Source: WYZ-LMO6 sp964509845
GTDB taxonomy: Archaea; Hadarchaeota; Hadarchaeia; Hadarchaeales; WYZ-LMO6
Reading direction: 5' to 3'
Assembly (NCBI GenBank): GCA_964509845.1
Contig: CAZDZG010000005.1
Coordinates: 1-42,332 of the forward strand
Length of the DNA: 42,332 nt
This document shows positions 24,825 to 33,111 of the stretch, piece after piece. The notes under the pieces were generated by a model that was not told the DNA's origin, made no database searches, and saw only the letters and a list, made by a program, of their open reading frames with translations. The translations under genes and the position numbers were made by a program. Each line of letters starts with the position of its first letter. The stretch's first letter is position 1.

Positions 24825-25658
24825 TTGAAGGTGAAGGACGTAATGACCAGGGAGGTGAAGTATGTCGAGATCCCTGGAACCAGAGCCGAGGCCATCGAGC
24901 TCTTCAGGAAACTGGAGGTCAGTGCCCTTCCGGTTGTGAACGCCAACACCAGGGAGCTGGTGGGCATGGTGACCCTCCGAAAGCTGCTGGAGCATCCGGA
25001 GGAGAACCAGCTGGCCATGCTGGTGGACCGTAACGTGCCCACCGTGGGTCCGGAGGATGAGCTGAGGGTGGCCGCCGAGCACATCCGCAGGACGGGGAAC
25101 CGCAGGCTGCCGGTGGTGGAGGAGGGGGAGCTCGTGGGGGTGATAACGGTCAGGGACATCGTTTACCGGGCCCTGGCCAACCTCAACATAGAAAGGCCGG
25201 CCTCAGACTTCATGCAGCCCAGCGTGGCGGCCGTCTGGGAGGGCACGCCCCTCAGGGCCGTGGTGGAGATCATGAACCTGGCGGGGGTGAGGGCTCTCCC
25301 CGTGATAAACGAGCAGGGGGACCTGGTGGGGATAGTGGATGACTCCGACATCATCAAGGTGGCGGAGGTGGAGACCACCTCCAGGATCCGTCAGATGGCG
25401 GGAAAGAGCGAGGGGGACAGCTGGAGCTGGGACAGCGAGGCCAGAATCTACATCACCAAGACCGAGCTCAGGGTTCCCTCCATTCCCGTCAAGGAAATCA
25501 TGGTGAGGAACCTCATCTGCATCACGAAAAAGACCTCCGTGAGCAGGTGCGCCCAGCTGATGAAGGAGAACAGGATCGAGCAGACCCCGGTCCTTTCCGC
25601 CGACAACAAGTTCCTGGGGCTGGTCAGGGACATAGACCTGCTGGGTGCCCTCCTCTGA
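24825..25658 (+). CDS. four-CBS-domain protein
   Basis: 277 aa made of four tandem CBS units (two Bateman modules), recognisable from repeated V-x-D-V-M-T-R and TVGPEDELR/LPVVEEGELVGVITVRDI patterns. A variable spacer (about 190-215, KSEGDSWSWDSEARIY) separates the pairs. Such proteins sense adenine nucleotides or SAM. TTG start at 24825; a TATTTTTAAG element at 24781-24790 would give a short leader. It lies 9 nt before glyS and may be co-transcribed with it. Confidence 0.88.
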   Translation: MKVKDVMTREVKYVEIPGTRAEAIELFRKLEVSALPVVNANTRELVGMVTLRKLLEHPEENQLAMLVDRNVPTVGPEDELRVAAEHIRRTGNRRLPVVEEGELVGVITVRDIVYRALANLNIERPASDFMQPSVAAVWEGTPLRAVVEIMNLAGVRALPVINEQGDLVGIVDDSDIIKVAEVETTSRIRQMAGKSEGDSWSWDSEARIYITKTELRVPSIPVKEIMVRNLICITKKTSVSRCAQLMKENRIEQTPVLSADNKFLGLVRDIDLLGALL

Positions 25659-25667
25659 GGGTAGTCC

Positions 25668-27209
25668 TTGTCGCCCGAGGAGCTGATGGAGCTGGCCAAG
25701 CGAAGGGGTTTCCTCTGGCCCTCCTTCGAGCTCTACGGAGGGGTGAGCGGCTTCTACGACTTCGGCCCGCTAGGCATCCTGCTTAAAAACAAGATCGTGG
25801 AGAAGTGGAGGGAGCACTTCGTCAAGAGGGAGGGGGCGCTGGAGATAGACTCCCCCACCCTCACCCCCGAGGAGGTCCTCAGAGCCAGCGGACACGTGGA
25901 GCACTTCGTGGACCTCATGAGCGAGTGCGAGAGCTGCGGACAGCCGTTCAGGGTCACGGAGCTGGTGAAGGAAAAGACCGGGCTGGACGTGGAGGGAAGG
26001 CCGGCGGCCGAGGTGGAGGCCCTGCTCCGGGAAAGGGGGATCTCCTGCCCAGAATGCGGGGGGAGGCTGGGAAGGGTATTTGAATTCAACACCATGTTCA
26101 GAACCACCATAGGTCCCGGGGGAAGGAAGGTGGGGTACCTGAGGCCCGAAACGGCCCAGGGGATCTTCGTGGACTTCAGGCGCCTGTGGAGGCTGGGGAG
26201 GGAGAGGCTCCCCCTTCCGGTGGCCCAGGTGGGGAAGGGATATAGGAACGAGATCTCGCCCAGGCAGGGAATGATAAGGCTGAGGGAGTTCACCATGGCG
26301 GAGCTGGAGGTCTTCTTCGATCCCCAGAATCCCACCCACCCTTCCTTCGAGCGGGTGGCGGGGGAGCGGCTCAGGCTCTGGAGGGCGGAGGAGGAAGTGA
26401 GGGGGGAGGAAAGAATGGTGGAGATGAGCGCCCGGGAAGCGGTGGAGAGGGGGGTGGTGTGCCACCAGCTGATGGCCTACTACCTCGCCCTCACCAAGCG
26501 GTTCTTGCTGGACCTGGGAATACCGGAGGAGCGCCTAAGGTTCAGGGAACAGACCCCGGGGCAGAGGGCCCACTACTCGCAGGAGACCTGGGACGCTGAG
26601 GTCAGGACGGAGAGGTTCGGGTGGGTGGAGGTGGCGGGGATAGCCTACAGGACGGATTACGACCTCTCCAGGCACTCCCAAGCCAGCGGGGAGGATCTGT
26701 CCGTGGTCCTGCAGCCCGAGCGGAGGAGGGAGGTATGTCACGTGGTGGAACCCTCCTTCGGGATAGACAGGATCTTTTACTGCGTGCTGGAGACGGCCTA
26801 CCTGCAGGGAGGGGGAAAGCTGAGGTTCAAGAAGGAGCTCTCCCCCCTGGAGGTCTGTGTCTTTCCCCTCCTCCGCAGGGACGGCCTGCCGGAAAAGGCC
26901 AGGGAGGTGCTCGAGCTGCTGAGAAACAGGGGGTTCTGGGTGGAGTACGATGAGGCCGGATCCATAGGGAGGAGGTATGCCAGGGCCGACGAGGTGGGGG
27001 TTCCCTACTGCGTGACGGTGGACCACCGCACCCTCTCCGACGACACCGTGACCGTGAGGGAGAGGGAAACGGCGAGGCAGGTGAGGGTTCCCATCCGGGA
27101 GCTCCCCCGGACGCTCTCCTCCCTCCTCAAGGACGAGCTCAGGTTGGAGGAGGCCGGACCCTTACAGGAGAAGGAGAAAGGGGAAGAGGAGGAGGGAGAA
27201 GAGGGTTAG
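25668..27209 (+). CDS. glyS: glycyl-tRNA synthetase (dimeric type)
   Basis: 513 aa class II synthetase. The N-terminal GFLWPSFELYGGVSGFYDFGPLG is characteristic. A zinc ribbon in the insertion is formed by C87, C90, C127 and C130. Motif 2 is RNEISPRQGMIRLREFTMAE, motif 3 (SFGIDRIFY) is intact, and the anticodon-binding domain follows (from about 390). TTG start. The C-terminus runs into a Glu-rich tail (EKEKGEEEEGEEG) encoded by DNA that is antisense to the last membrane helix of the convergent permease, a 48-nt overlap. Confidence 0.95.
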   Translation: MSPEELMELAKRRGFLWPSFELYGGVSGFYDFGPLGILLKNKIVEKWREHFVKREGALEIDSPTLTPEEVLRASGHVEHFVDLMSECESCGQPFRVTELVKEKTGLDVEGRPAAEVEALLRERGISCPECGGRLGRVFEFNTMFRTTIGPGGRKVGYLRPETAQGIFVDFRRLWRLGRERLPLPVAQVGKGYRNEISPRQGMIRLREFTMAELEVFFDPQNPTHPSFERVAGERLRLWRAEEEVRGEERMVEMSAREAVERGVVCHQLMAYYLALTKRFLLDLGIPEERLRFREQTPGQRAHYSQETWDAEVRTERFGWVEVAGIAYRTDYDLSRHSQASGEDLSVVLQPERRREVCHVVEPSFGIDRIFYCVLETAYLQGGGKLRFKKELSPLEVCVFPLLRRDGLPEKAREVLELLRNRGFWVEYDEAGSIGRRYARADEVGVPYCVTVDHRTLSDDTVTVRERETARQVRVPIRELPRTLSSLLKDELRLEEAGPLQEKEKGEEEEGEEG

Positions 27210-28076
27210 GCACATCACCGCCGCCCCGTACAGGCCCACTTCCGTCCGGTAGGTGTGCGCCAGGATCAGGTTGAAGACGGCCGGGGGCATGAGGGAGAGG
27301 AGGAGGGAGGGTTTGGGGGAGAGATCTGAGAGGCTCAGGTCCATAGCCAGCATCGCCAGGATGGTTACGGCCGGGGACACCAGGAACCTGGAGATCCCTA
27401 TCAGGAGGAGCTCCCCTTTGTACCTCCCCGGTTCCACCGCCTCCAGGCAGTAACCCGCGAAGAAGAGCATGAGGAAGAAGGAGGGGCCGGCCAGATAGGC
27501 ATCGAAGAAGCTCCCCACCTCCTCCGGGAGGGGGGCCCCGAACACCACGAAGAGGGAGGCGAAGAGGAGGGCCAGCAGGGGGGGAAAGCCGGTGAGGTAA
27601 TGGAGCGGATCCACCCTCCTCCGGGACAAGGAGGAAAGGAGAAAGGTCCCCACCAGCAGGTTGGCCACCGCCACTGCCACCGCGTAGAAGCTGGCGGGGA
27701 GGAGATAGCCGCTCCCGAGCAGGGCATAGACCAGCGGAAGGCCCAGGTGCCCCACGTTCATGAACGAGGAGTTGAGGACCACCCCAATCGTCCTCTCCCT
27801 TCCCAGCCCCGCCAGGAAGCAGAGGGAGGTGGAGAAGAGGAAGCACGTTCCCACCGCCAGCAGGGCCATCCACATGGCGGCCATTCCCCCGAGCAGCTCG
27901 GAGGGGGAATAGCGGGCGATGGAGATCAGAACGATGAGGGGAAGGAGGATCCAGACTATTCCCCTCTCCAGCAGGTGGAAGAGGAGGGGGAGGGGACCCC
28001 GGGACCACCTCCTCAGGGCCATCCCGGCCAGGAGGGGGGAGAGCACGTAGAGGGCGGTCGAAAGATACCCCCTCAT
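27162..28076 (-). CDS. AEC-family permease
   Basis: 304 aa, about ten hydrophobic helices in two halves. The half-repeat segments (SSFMNVGHLGLPLVYALLG and LMPPAVFNLILAHTY) match auxin-efflux-carrier/AEC transporters. Substrate unknown, commonly organic acids or amino acids. The ATG at 28076 is chosen because of a GGGGAAGGG leader and a TATA box 27 nt upstream; an upstream in-frame extension would overlap the deaminase gene. The C-terminus ends FPFLLLL. Confidence 0.85.
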   Translation of the reverse strand: MRGYLSTALYVLSPLLAGMALRRWSRGPLPLLFHLLERGIVWILLPLIVLISIARYSPSELLGGMAAMWMALLAVGTCFLFSTSLCFLAGLGRERTIGVVLNSSFMNVGHLGLPLVYALLGSGYLLPASFYAVAVAVANLLVGTFLLSSLSRRRVDPLHYLTGFPPLLALLFASLFVVFGAPLPEEVGSFFDAYLAGPSFFLMLFFAGYCLEAVEPGRYKGELLLIGISRFLVSPAVTILAMLAMDLSLSDLSPKPSLLLSLMPPAVFNLILAHTYRTEVGLYGAAVMCLTLFSLLLFPFLLLL

Positions 28077-28100
28077 CCCTTCCCCTTTCCCTCCCCCCTC

Positions 28101-28106
28101 ATAAAG
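28101..28106 (-). promoter_or_regulatory. TATA box for the AEC permease gene
   Basis: Minus strand reads CTTTAT, centred 27 nt before the ATG at 28076. Confidence 0.5.
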
Positions 28107-28140
28107 CCAAGGTTTTTTTCCGGGGGGAGGAAGGAGGGTG

Positions 28141-28653
28141 ATGGTCGCCAAGAGGCCCTCCATGGACGAGTACTTCCTGGAGCTCGCCAAGGTGGTGGGC
28201 CTTAGGTCCACCTGCCTCAGGAGAAAGTTCGGGGCCGTCATAGTGAAGGACGGGGTGGTCCTCAGCTCCGGCTACAACGGGGCGGCCAGGAAGGTCAAGG
28301 ACTGCCTGGAGGTGGGCCTATGTCTGAAGGACCTGGTGGGGGCCCCCCACGGGGAGGGTTATGACGTCTGCCCGGCCGTGCACGCGGAGGCCAACGCCAT
28401 CGTAAACGCGGCCAGGTCGGGGGTTAGCATCCTGGGGGGAACCATGTACCTGTACGGGCAGGATGCGCAGGGCAGGGTGGTGGAGGGAAAACCCTGCACC
28501 TTCTGCAGGAGGCTCCTCATCAACTCGGGGATAGAGAAGATCATCTTCAAAAGGGAGGACGGCTCCATCGGCTGCTACGACGTAAAGGAGTGGGTCAGGG
28601 ACGAGTCGCTGGACCACCAGAGGAAGATCCAGCAGTACACCGGAAGGGGGTGA
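28141..28653 (+). CDS. dCMP-deaminase family protein
   Basis: 170 aa. The zinc deaminase site is complete: HAE (H81, E83) and PCTFC (C119, C122), with SSGYNGA in the substrate loop as in ComEB-type deoxycytidylate deaminases. Likely converts dCMP to dUMP for dTMP synthesis. The ATG at 28141 is preceded by GGAGGAAGGAGG; a GTG lies one codon earlier. It ends 1 nt before the convergent regulator gene. Confidence 0.88.
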   Translation: MVAKRPSMDEYFLELAKVVGLRSTCLRRKFGAVIVKDGVVLSSGYNGAARKVKDCLEVGLCLKDLVGAPHGEGYDVCPAVHAEANAIVNAARSGVSILGGTMYLYGQDAQGRVVEGKPCTFCRRLLINSGIEKIIFKREDGSIGCYDVKEWVRDESLDHQRKIQQYTGRG

Positions 28654-28654
28654 C

Positions 28655-29344
28655 CTAGAGGTACCTGCTGTCCTCGGGGTAACGGGAGTAAACGTATTCC
28701 AGCAGGTCCTTCAGCCTCATCTCGTTGAACCTCCTCAGCTCCATCATCTTCCCCCTCACCTCCTGGGGAAGCTCTTCGAAGAGATCCCTGGCCACCCGCT
28801 CCCCCTCGGGCGTGAGGGAGCAGAGGACGGGCTCCAGCAGCTCCCTTTCCACCTTCACCAGCCCCGCCCTTTCCAGCTCCAGGAGGTCGTCGGATACCTC
28901 CTCGGAGTAGGGGCCGTACAGGTGGGGGAAGAACCGGTAGGAATGCTCCACCCCCAGCTCCCTCTTCAGGAGGAAGAGGAGCTTCTGGAGCCTGACTCCT
29001 CCCTCCACCGTCCCCCCCATGGCGTGGAGGAGGCCGAGCAGCCACTTTCCCTTCTCCCTCACCCTTGACCCCTCCCCCCGGCGGGGACGGAAGACCGCCG
29101 AGGCCTCCAGCTTGAGGATGGCCGCCACCCTCCTCCCTTCAGGAGTCAGCTCCAGGACCCTCCTGAAGGGCCACTCCTTGGACTCCCTCTCCCTGATCAG
29201 CCCCTCCCTTATGAGCTCCTTGAGGCGCATCTCCACCGTCAGGGCGCTCCCCTTCACCTTCGCCTGCAGCTCCCTCACGTGCTTGGGTCCCTCGAGAAGG
29301 CTGAGGAGGATCTCCGGGGCCTTGCTCCTCCTGAGCCTGTACAT
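28655..29344 (-). CDS. winged-helix regulator fused to a YwgA-like domain
   Basis: 229 aa. The N-terminus (about 1-75) looks like a winged helix of the HxlR/PadR kind: ILLSLLEGPKHVRELQ, then a recognition-helix region and the LTPEGRRVA wing. The C-terminal part from about 95 (GGVRLQKLLFLLKRELG, then FPHLYGPYSEEVSDDL and a second LTPEGERVA) resembles YwgA-like proteins and more distantly the Panacea/DUF4065 fold. Not a named regulator. A divergent promoter with inverted repeats separates it from nrdG, so it probably represses itself and may control nrdGD. Confidence 0.7.
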   Translation of the reverse strand: MYRLRRSKAPEILLSLLEGPKHVRELQAKVKGSALTVEMRLKELIREGLIRERESKEWPFRRVLELTPEGRRVAAILKLEASAVFRPRRGEGSRVREKGKWLLGLLHAMGGTVEGGVRLQKLLFLLKRELGVEHSYRFFPHLYGPYSEEVSDDLLELERAGLVKVERELLEPVLCSLTPEGERVARDLFEELPQEVRGKMMELRRFNEMRLKDLLEYVYSRYPEDSRYL

Positions 29345-29350
29345 CAGCGT

Positions 29351-29367
29351 GTTACATCCTTGGTAAC
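29351..29367. promoter_or_regulatory. Inverted repeat GTTAC-N7-GTAAC, putative operator
   Basis: Perfect 5-bp inverted repeat with a 7-nt spacer, lying between the TATA box (29369-29375) and the start (29344) of the regulator gene, where a bound protein would block transcription. A related pair, GTTAC at 29435-29439 and GATAAC at 29453-29458, flanks the nrdG-proximal TATA. Confidence 0.4.
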
Positions 29368-29368
29368 G

Positions 29369-29375
29369 TTTATAC
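29369..29375 (-). promoter_or_regulatory. TATA box for the winged-helix/YwgA gene
   Basis: Minus strand reads GTATAAA, centred 27-28 nt before the ATG at 29344. Confidence 0.55.
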
Positions 29376-29422
29376 CTTTGTCCCTTCTGCGGGCTGTGAT
29401 ATTACAAGCGCGACAAGCAAGG

Positions 29423-29450
29423 TTTATAAAACGCGTTACGTGTTTTAAAA
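29423..29450 (+). promoter_or_regulatory. Two tandem TATA-like elements before nrdG
   Basis: TTTATAAA (29423-29430) and TTTTAAAA (29443-29450). The second is centred 27 nt before the TTG at 29474; the first would give a leader of about 20 nt containing GGAGGGAGG (29461-29469). Two alternative start sites are possible. The GTTAC half-site at 29435-29439 lies between them. Confidence 0.5.
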
Positions 29451-29473
29451 ACGATAACACGGAGGGAGGTTGG

Positions 29474-30220
29474 TTGGGGGTTCTACTGGAAAGGGAGGCC
29501 CTGGACCCTCCTCTCGGCGAGTTGCGCTGGGGGGGGTTCCAGCGGCTCTCCCTGCTTGACTATCCCGGACACCTGGCCTCGGTGCTCTTCGTGAGGGGGT
29601 GCAACTTCAGGTGCCCCTTCTGCTACAACCCCCAGCTGGTGAGGGAGCCGGAGGGGGAGGGACCCAGCACGGAAGAGATCCTGGCCTACCTGAGGAGGAG
29701 GAAGGGATGGGTGGACGGGGTGGTGGTGACGGGGGGTGAGCCCACCCTCTATCCCTCCCTGCCGGAGTTCCTGGAGAGGATAAAGGGGGAGGGGCTGAAG
29801 GTGAAGCTGGACACCAACGGCTCCAACCCGGAGCTCCTGCAGGAGCTCCTGGCGCGCGGGCTGGTGGACTACGTGGCCATGGACGTGAAGGCCCCCCTCC
29901 GGGAGGAGGCCTACCGGAGGGTGGCAGGGGTGCCCGTTTCCCTAGAGGCCGTGAGAAGGAGTATCTCCCTCCTCCTCTCCTCCGGCATCGACTACGAGTT
30001 CAGGACGACCGTGGTCCCCACCCTGCTGGAGGAGGGGGACCTGCTGGAGATCGCGGAGGAGATAAGGGGGGCCAGGAGGTACTACCTCCAGCAGTTCAGG
30101 CGCACCCCCTCCCACGTCGAGGAGAGCTTCTCCAGGCTCCCTCCCTACCCCAGGGAGTTCCTGGAGGGAATCGCCAGGAAGCTCTCCGGCTACTTCGAGA
30201 GGTGTGAGGTGAGGGGGTGA
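29474..30220 (+). CDS. nrdG: anaerobic ribonucleotide reductase activating protein
   Basis: 248 aa radical SAM activase that makes the glycyl radical on NrdD. The Fe-S motif is at C43, C47 and C50 (CNFRCPFC), preceded by the SLLDYPGHLASVLFVRGC entry typical of NrdG/PflA-like activases; GGEPT follows. The TTG at 29474 is chosen from the GGAGGGAGG Shine-Dalgarno run and the TATA at -27; openings further upstream read through the promoter. The end overlaps nrdD by 4 nt (GTGA). Confidence 0.9.
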   Translation: MGVLLEREALDPPLGELRWGGFQRLSLLDYPGHLASVLFVRGCNFRCPFCYNPQLVREPEGEGPSTEEILAYLRRRKGWVDGVVVTGGEPTLYPSLPEFLERIKGEGLKVKLDTNGSNPELLQELLARGLVDYVAMDVKAPLREEAYRRVAGVPVSLEAVRRSISLLLSSGIDYEFRTTVVPTLLEEGDLLEIAEEIRGARRYYLQQFRRTPSHVEESFSRLPPYPREFLEGIARKLSGYFERCEVRG

Positions 30221-32289
30221 TCAGGAAGATCAGGAAGAGGGACGGGACCGTCCAGGACTTCAACCCGGACAGGATAGGGGAGGCCATAAGGAAGGCGGCC
30301 GAGGCCCAGGGGCTCCTGGACTTCGAGGGGGAGGCGAGGAGGCTGCAGGGGCTGGTGGTGCGGAGGCTGGAGGAGAAGGGATACGGGGAGGAGAGGCTGC
30401 CGGACGTGGAGGTGGTCCAGGACGAGGTGGAGGCGGTGCTGAGGGAGGAGGGCTACGGAACCCTCTCGGAAAGGTACCACGAGTACAGGAAGAGGCACGA
30501 CGAGCTCAGGAGGAGCAGGAGCACCCTGTTCGACGTGGCGCGCATGGTGGAGGAGTTCGTGGGGGGGACGGACTGGAGGACCAAGGAGAACGCCAACCTC
30601 AGGCCCAGCATCTCCTCCATGATGTTCAACTCGGCCGGGCACATCAACGCCAGGTACCTCCTGGACAAGGTCTACCCGCCCGAGGTCTCCGACTCCCACG
30701 TGGACGGGGACCTGCACCTCCACGACCTCTACCAGGGGGTCTCGGGATACTGCTGCGGCCACTCCATGGAGGACATCCTGATCAGGGGGCTGGTGAGCGT
30801 GGGCAACAACCCCCACTCCAGGCCCCCCAAGCACCTGGACGTGGCCCTGATGCAGGTGGTGAACTACATAGGGGTGATGACGCAGGAATGGGCGGGGGCC
30901 CAGGCCTTCTCCTGGATAGACACCTACCTCGCCCCCTTCATCAGGGAGGACGGGCTCACCTACAGGCAGCTCAAGCAGCTCCTGCAGATGTTCGTTTACA
31001 ACCTGAACGTGACCTCCCGCTGGGGGGGCCAGAGCCCCTTCAGCAACGTCACGCTGGCCTGCGGGGTCCCCGAGCCCCTAAAGGACAAGCCGGCGGTGGT
31101 GGGGGGAAGGCCGCTGGGGAGGACCTACGAGGAGTACCGGGAGGAGATAGAGCTCTTCGACAGGGCCTTCCTGGAGGTGCTGCTGGAGGGGGACGCCGCG
31201 AGCAGGCCCTTCACCTTCCCCATCCCCACCTTCGCCATCACCGGGGACTTCCCCTGGGAGGAGGGACTCAGCGACCTCCTCTTCAGGGTGACGGCGAAGT
31301 ACGGGCTTCCCTACTTCCAGAACTTCGTGAGGAGCGACCTGAGCCCCTGGCAGGTCTACTCCATGTGCTGCAGGCTCTCCCTGGACCTGAGGGAGCTCCA
31401 GCGGAACGTGACGGGGGGCCTCTTCGGGAGCTCCCCGAAGACGGGGAGCGTGGGGGTGGTCACCCTCAATCTCTCCAGGGCGGGTTACCTGGCGAAAGGA
31501 AGTGAGGACGAGCTCTTCCGGAGGCTCAAGTACCTCTGCATCCTGGCGGGGAGGGCCCTGGAGCACAAGCGCAGGATCGTGGAGAAGAACATCAGGGACG
31601 GCCTGCTTCCCTACACCAAGGAGTACTTCGGGGACCTCAGGAGGCACTTCTCCACCATAGGGGTGGTGGGGGGACACGAGATGTGCCTGAACATGGGGAT
31701 CGAGGGAGGAATAGTGAGCAGGGAGGGGGCGGAGCTTTGCAGGAGGGTGCTGGAGTTCCTCAGGGGGGAGTGCAGGAGGCTTCAGGAGGAGACGGGGCAC
31801 CTGTACAACCTGGAGGCCACCCCCGCGGAGGGGGTGAGCTACAGGCTGGCCAGGCTGGACAGGAGGAAGTTCGGGAGGGCCATCCACACGAGCGGGGAGA
31901 GGGAGCCCTTCTACACCAACTCCACCCAGCTCCCGGTGAACTCCGACCTGGACCTGGTGGACGCCCTGGAGCACCAGGAGCCCCTCCAGACCCTGTACAC
32001 GGGGGGGACGGTCTTCCACATCTACCTGGGGGAGAGCCCGGAGGATGGGGAGGGTTGCAAGAACCTGATGAGGAAGGTAACCTCCAACACCAGCCTCCCC
32101 TACTTCACCCTCACCCCGACCTACTCCATCTGCCCCGATCACGGCTTCCTGAGAGGGGAGCACCCCACCTGTCCCATCTGCGGGAGGGAGGCCGACGTGT
32201 ACTCCAGGGTGGTGGGGTACTACAGACCCGTGAAGAACTGGAACGCGGGAAAGCAGGAGGAGTTCAGGCTCAGGAGGAAGTACAGCTGA
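30217..32289 (+). CDS. nrdD: anaerobic ribonucleoside-triphosphate reductase
   Basis: 690 aa class III RNR; reduces NTPs to dNTPs without oxygen. An N-terminal ATP-cone (RKIRKRDGTVQDFNPDRIGEA) precedes the large barrel domain. The C-terminal zinc site is C639, H642, C652 and C655. The glycyl-radical residue is G678 in KNWNAGKQEEF. GTG start overlapping nrdG. The presence of this pair as the only RNR in view supports an anaerobic organism. Confidence 0.95.
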   Translation: MIRKIRKRDGTVQDFNPDRIGEAIRKAAEAQGLLDFEGEARRLQGLVVRRLEEKGYGEERLPDVEVVQDEVEAVLREEGYGTLSERYHEYRKRHDELRRSRSTLFDVARMVEEFVGGTDWRTKENANLRPSISSMMFNSAGHINARYLLDKVYPPEVSDSHVDGDLHLHDLYQGVSGYCCGHSMEDILIRGLVSVGNNPHSRPPKHLDVALMQVVNYIGVMTQEWAGAQAFSWIDTYLAPFIREDGLTYRQLKQLLQMFVYNLNVTSRWGGQSPFSNVTLACGVPEPLKDKPAVVGGRPLGRTYEEYREEIELFDRAFLEVLLEGDAASRPFTFPIPTFAITGDFPWEEGLSDLLFRVTAKYGLPYFQNFVRSDLSPWQVYSMCCRLSLDLRELQRNVTGGLFGSSPKTGSVGVVTLNLSRAGYLAKGSEDELFRRLKYLCILAGRALEHKRRIVEKNIRDGLLPYTKEYFGDLRRHFSTIGVVGGHEMCLNMGIEGGIVSREGAELCRRVLEFLRGECRRLQEETGHLYNLEATPAEGVSYRLARLDRRKFGRAIHTSGEREPFYTNSTQLPVNSDLDLVDALEHQEPLQTLYTGGTVFHIYLGESPEDGEGCKNLMRKVTSNTSLPYFTLTPTYSICPDHGFLRGEHPTCPICGREADVYSRVVGYYRPVKNWNAGKQEEFRLRRKYS

Positions 32290-32332
32290 CGATCCCCCAC
32301 CGACCTCCAGGGGGGCACAAGGCGGGGGCAGC

Positions 32333-32350
32333 ATCCCCCTGCGAGGGGGT
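32333..32350. terminator. Short G/C hairpin downstream of nrdD
   Basis: CCCCCT-GCG-AGGGGG gives a 6-bp stem with a 3-nt loop in the 84-nt gap between the convergent nrdD and CooC-like genes. No T-run follows, so a terminator role is only a guess. Confidence 0.2.
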
Positions 32351-32373
32351 AAGGCTGTCCCCGTCCTCCCCCT

Positions 32374-33111
32374 CTACGGGAGGTACCCCAGCCCCCTCAG
32401 GAGCTCCTCCACCGCCCGCAGGGCCGGGGCATCCCTCCGGAGGTGGAAGATGGTGAGGCCCCTCCTGTCCATCTCCTCCACCTCCTCGTCCCTAGGCACC
32501 CTTCCCACCACCTCCCATCCCTGGGGCTCGACCTCCCCTCCCCCTACCTTGTTCAGGACCAGCCCCACCCTCCGGTACTTCACCGCCCCCCTCTCCGCCA
32601 CCTTCCTGATGGCGGAGGCCACCGCCAGGGAGCGGGGGGAGGAATCGGAGACCAGGAGGAGGTCGTCCACCTCCCTCATCACCCTTCTGTTGATCTGCTC
32701 CACCCCAGCCTCCCCGTCTATCACCACCACCTCGAAGCTCCTGGCCAGAGAGGCCAGGACCTCCCGCAGGAACTCGTTCACCCTGCAGTAGCACCCCTCC
32801 TCCTCAGGCCTCCCCATGGCCAGCAGGGAAAAGCCCCTCCCCTCCTCCAGCGCCCCCAGCACCGCGTAATCCAGCGATAGGGCCAGCTCCTCCTTCCCCA
32901 TCCCGCCCAGGGAGGAGACCCACTCCCTCCTCGCCTCCTCCACCGTCCTCCTCACCTCCACCCCCAGGACCTGCGGAAGGCCCGAGGAGGGATCCGCGTC
33001 CACGGCCAGGATCCTCTTCTTCCCCCCCTCCACCAGCAGGCGCACCGCCGCGGACGCCAGGAAGGTTTTACCCACGCCTCCCTTCCCGCAGAAGGCCAGC
33101 GTCGGACTCAG
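32374..33111 (-). CDS. CooC/AcsF-type P-loop ATPase, probable CTG start
   Basis: 245 aa MinD/ParA-superfamily ATPase. The deviant Walker A KGGVGKT is at 10-16 if translation starts at CTG 33111, which overlaps the preceding stop as CTGA. The first conventional start (GTG 33075) lies inside the P-loop and would destroy it. The later signatures AVDADPSSGLPQVLGVEV, GCYC (C107, C109) and VVVIDGEAGVEQINRR match CooC/AcsF, which insert nickel into CO dehydrogenase/acetyl-CoA synthase. Last gene of the seven-gene cluster, behind an acetyl-CoA-synthase-like gene, which supports a metal-insertion role (inference). Confidence 0.82.
   Translation of the reverse strand: MSPTLAFCGKGGVGKTFLASAAVRLLVEGGKKRILAVDADPSSGLPQVLGVEVRRTVEEARREWVSSLGGMGKEELALSLDYAVLGALEEGRGFSLLAMGRPEEEGCYCRVNEFLREVLASLARSFEVVVIDGEAGVEQINRRVMREVDDLLLVSDSSPRSLAVASAIRKVAERGAVKYRRVGLVLNKVGGGEVEPQGWEVVGRVPRDEEVEEMDRRGLTIFHLRRDAPALRAVEELLRGLGYLP

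Noticed and set aside
32374..33075. CooC-like gene starting at GTG 33075
   Set aside because: This start would remove KGG of the Walker A motif, so the protein could not bind ATP; the CTG at 33111 is favoured.
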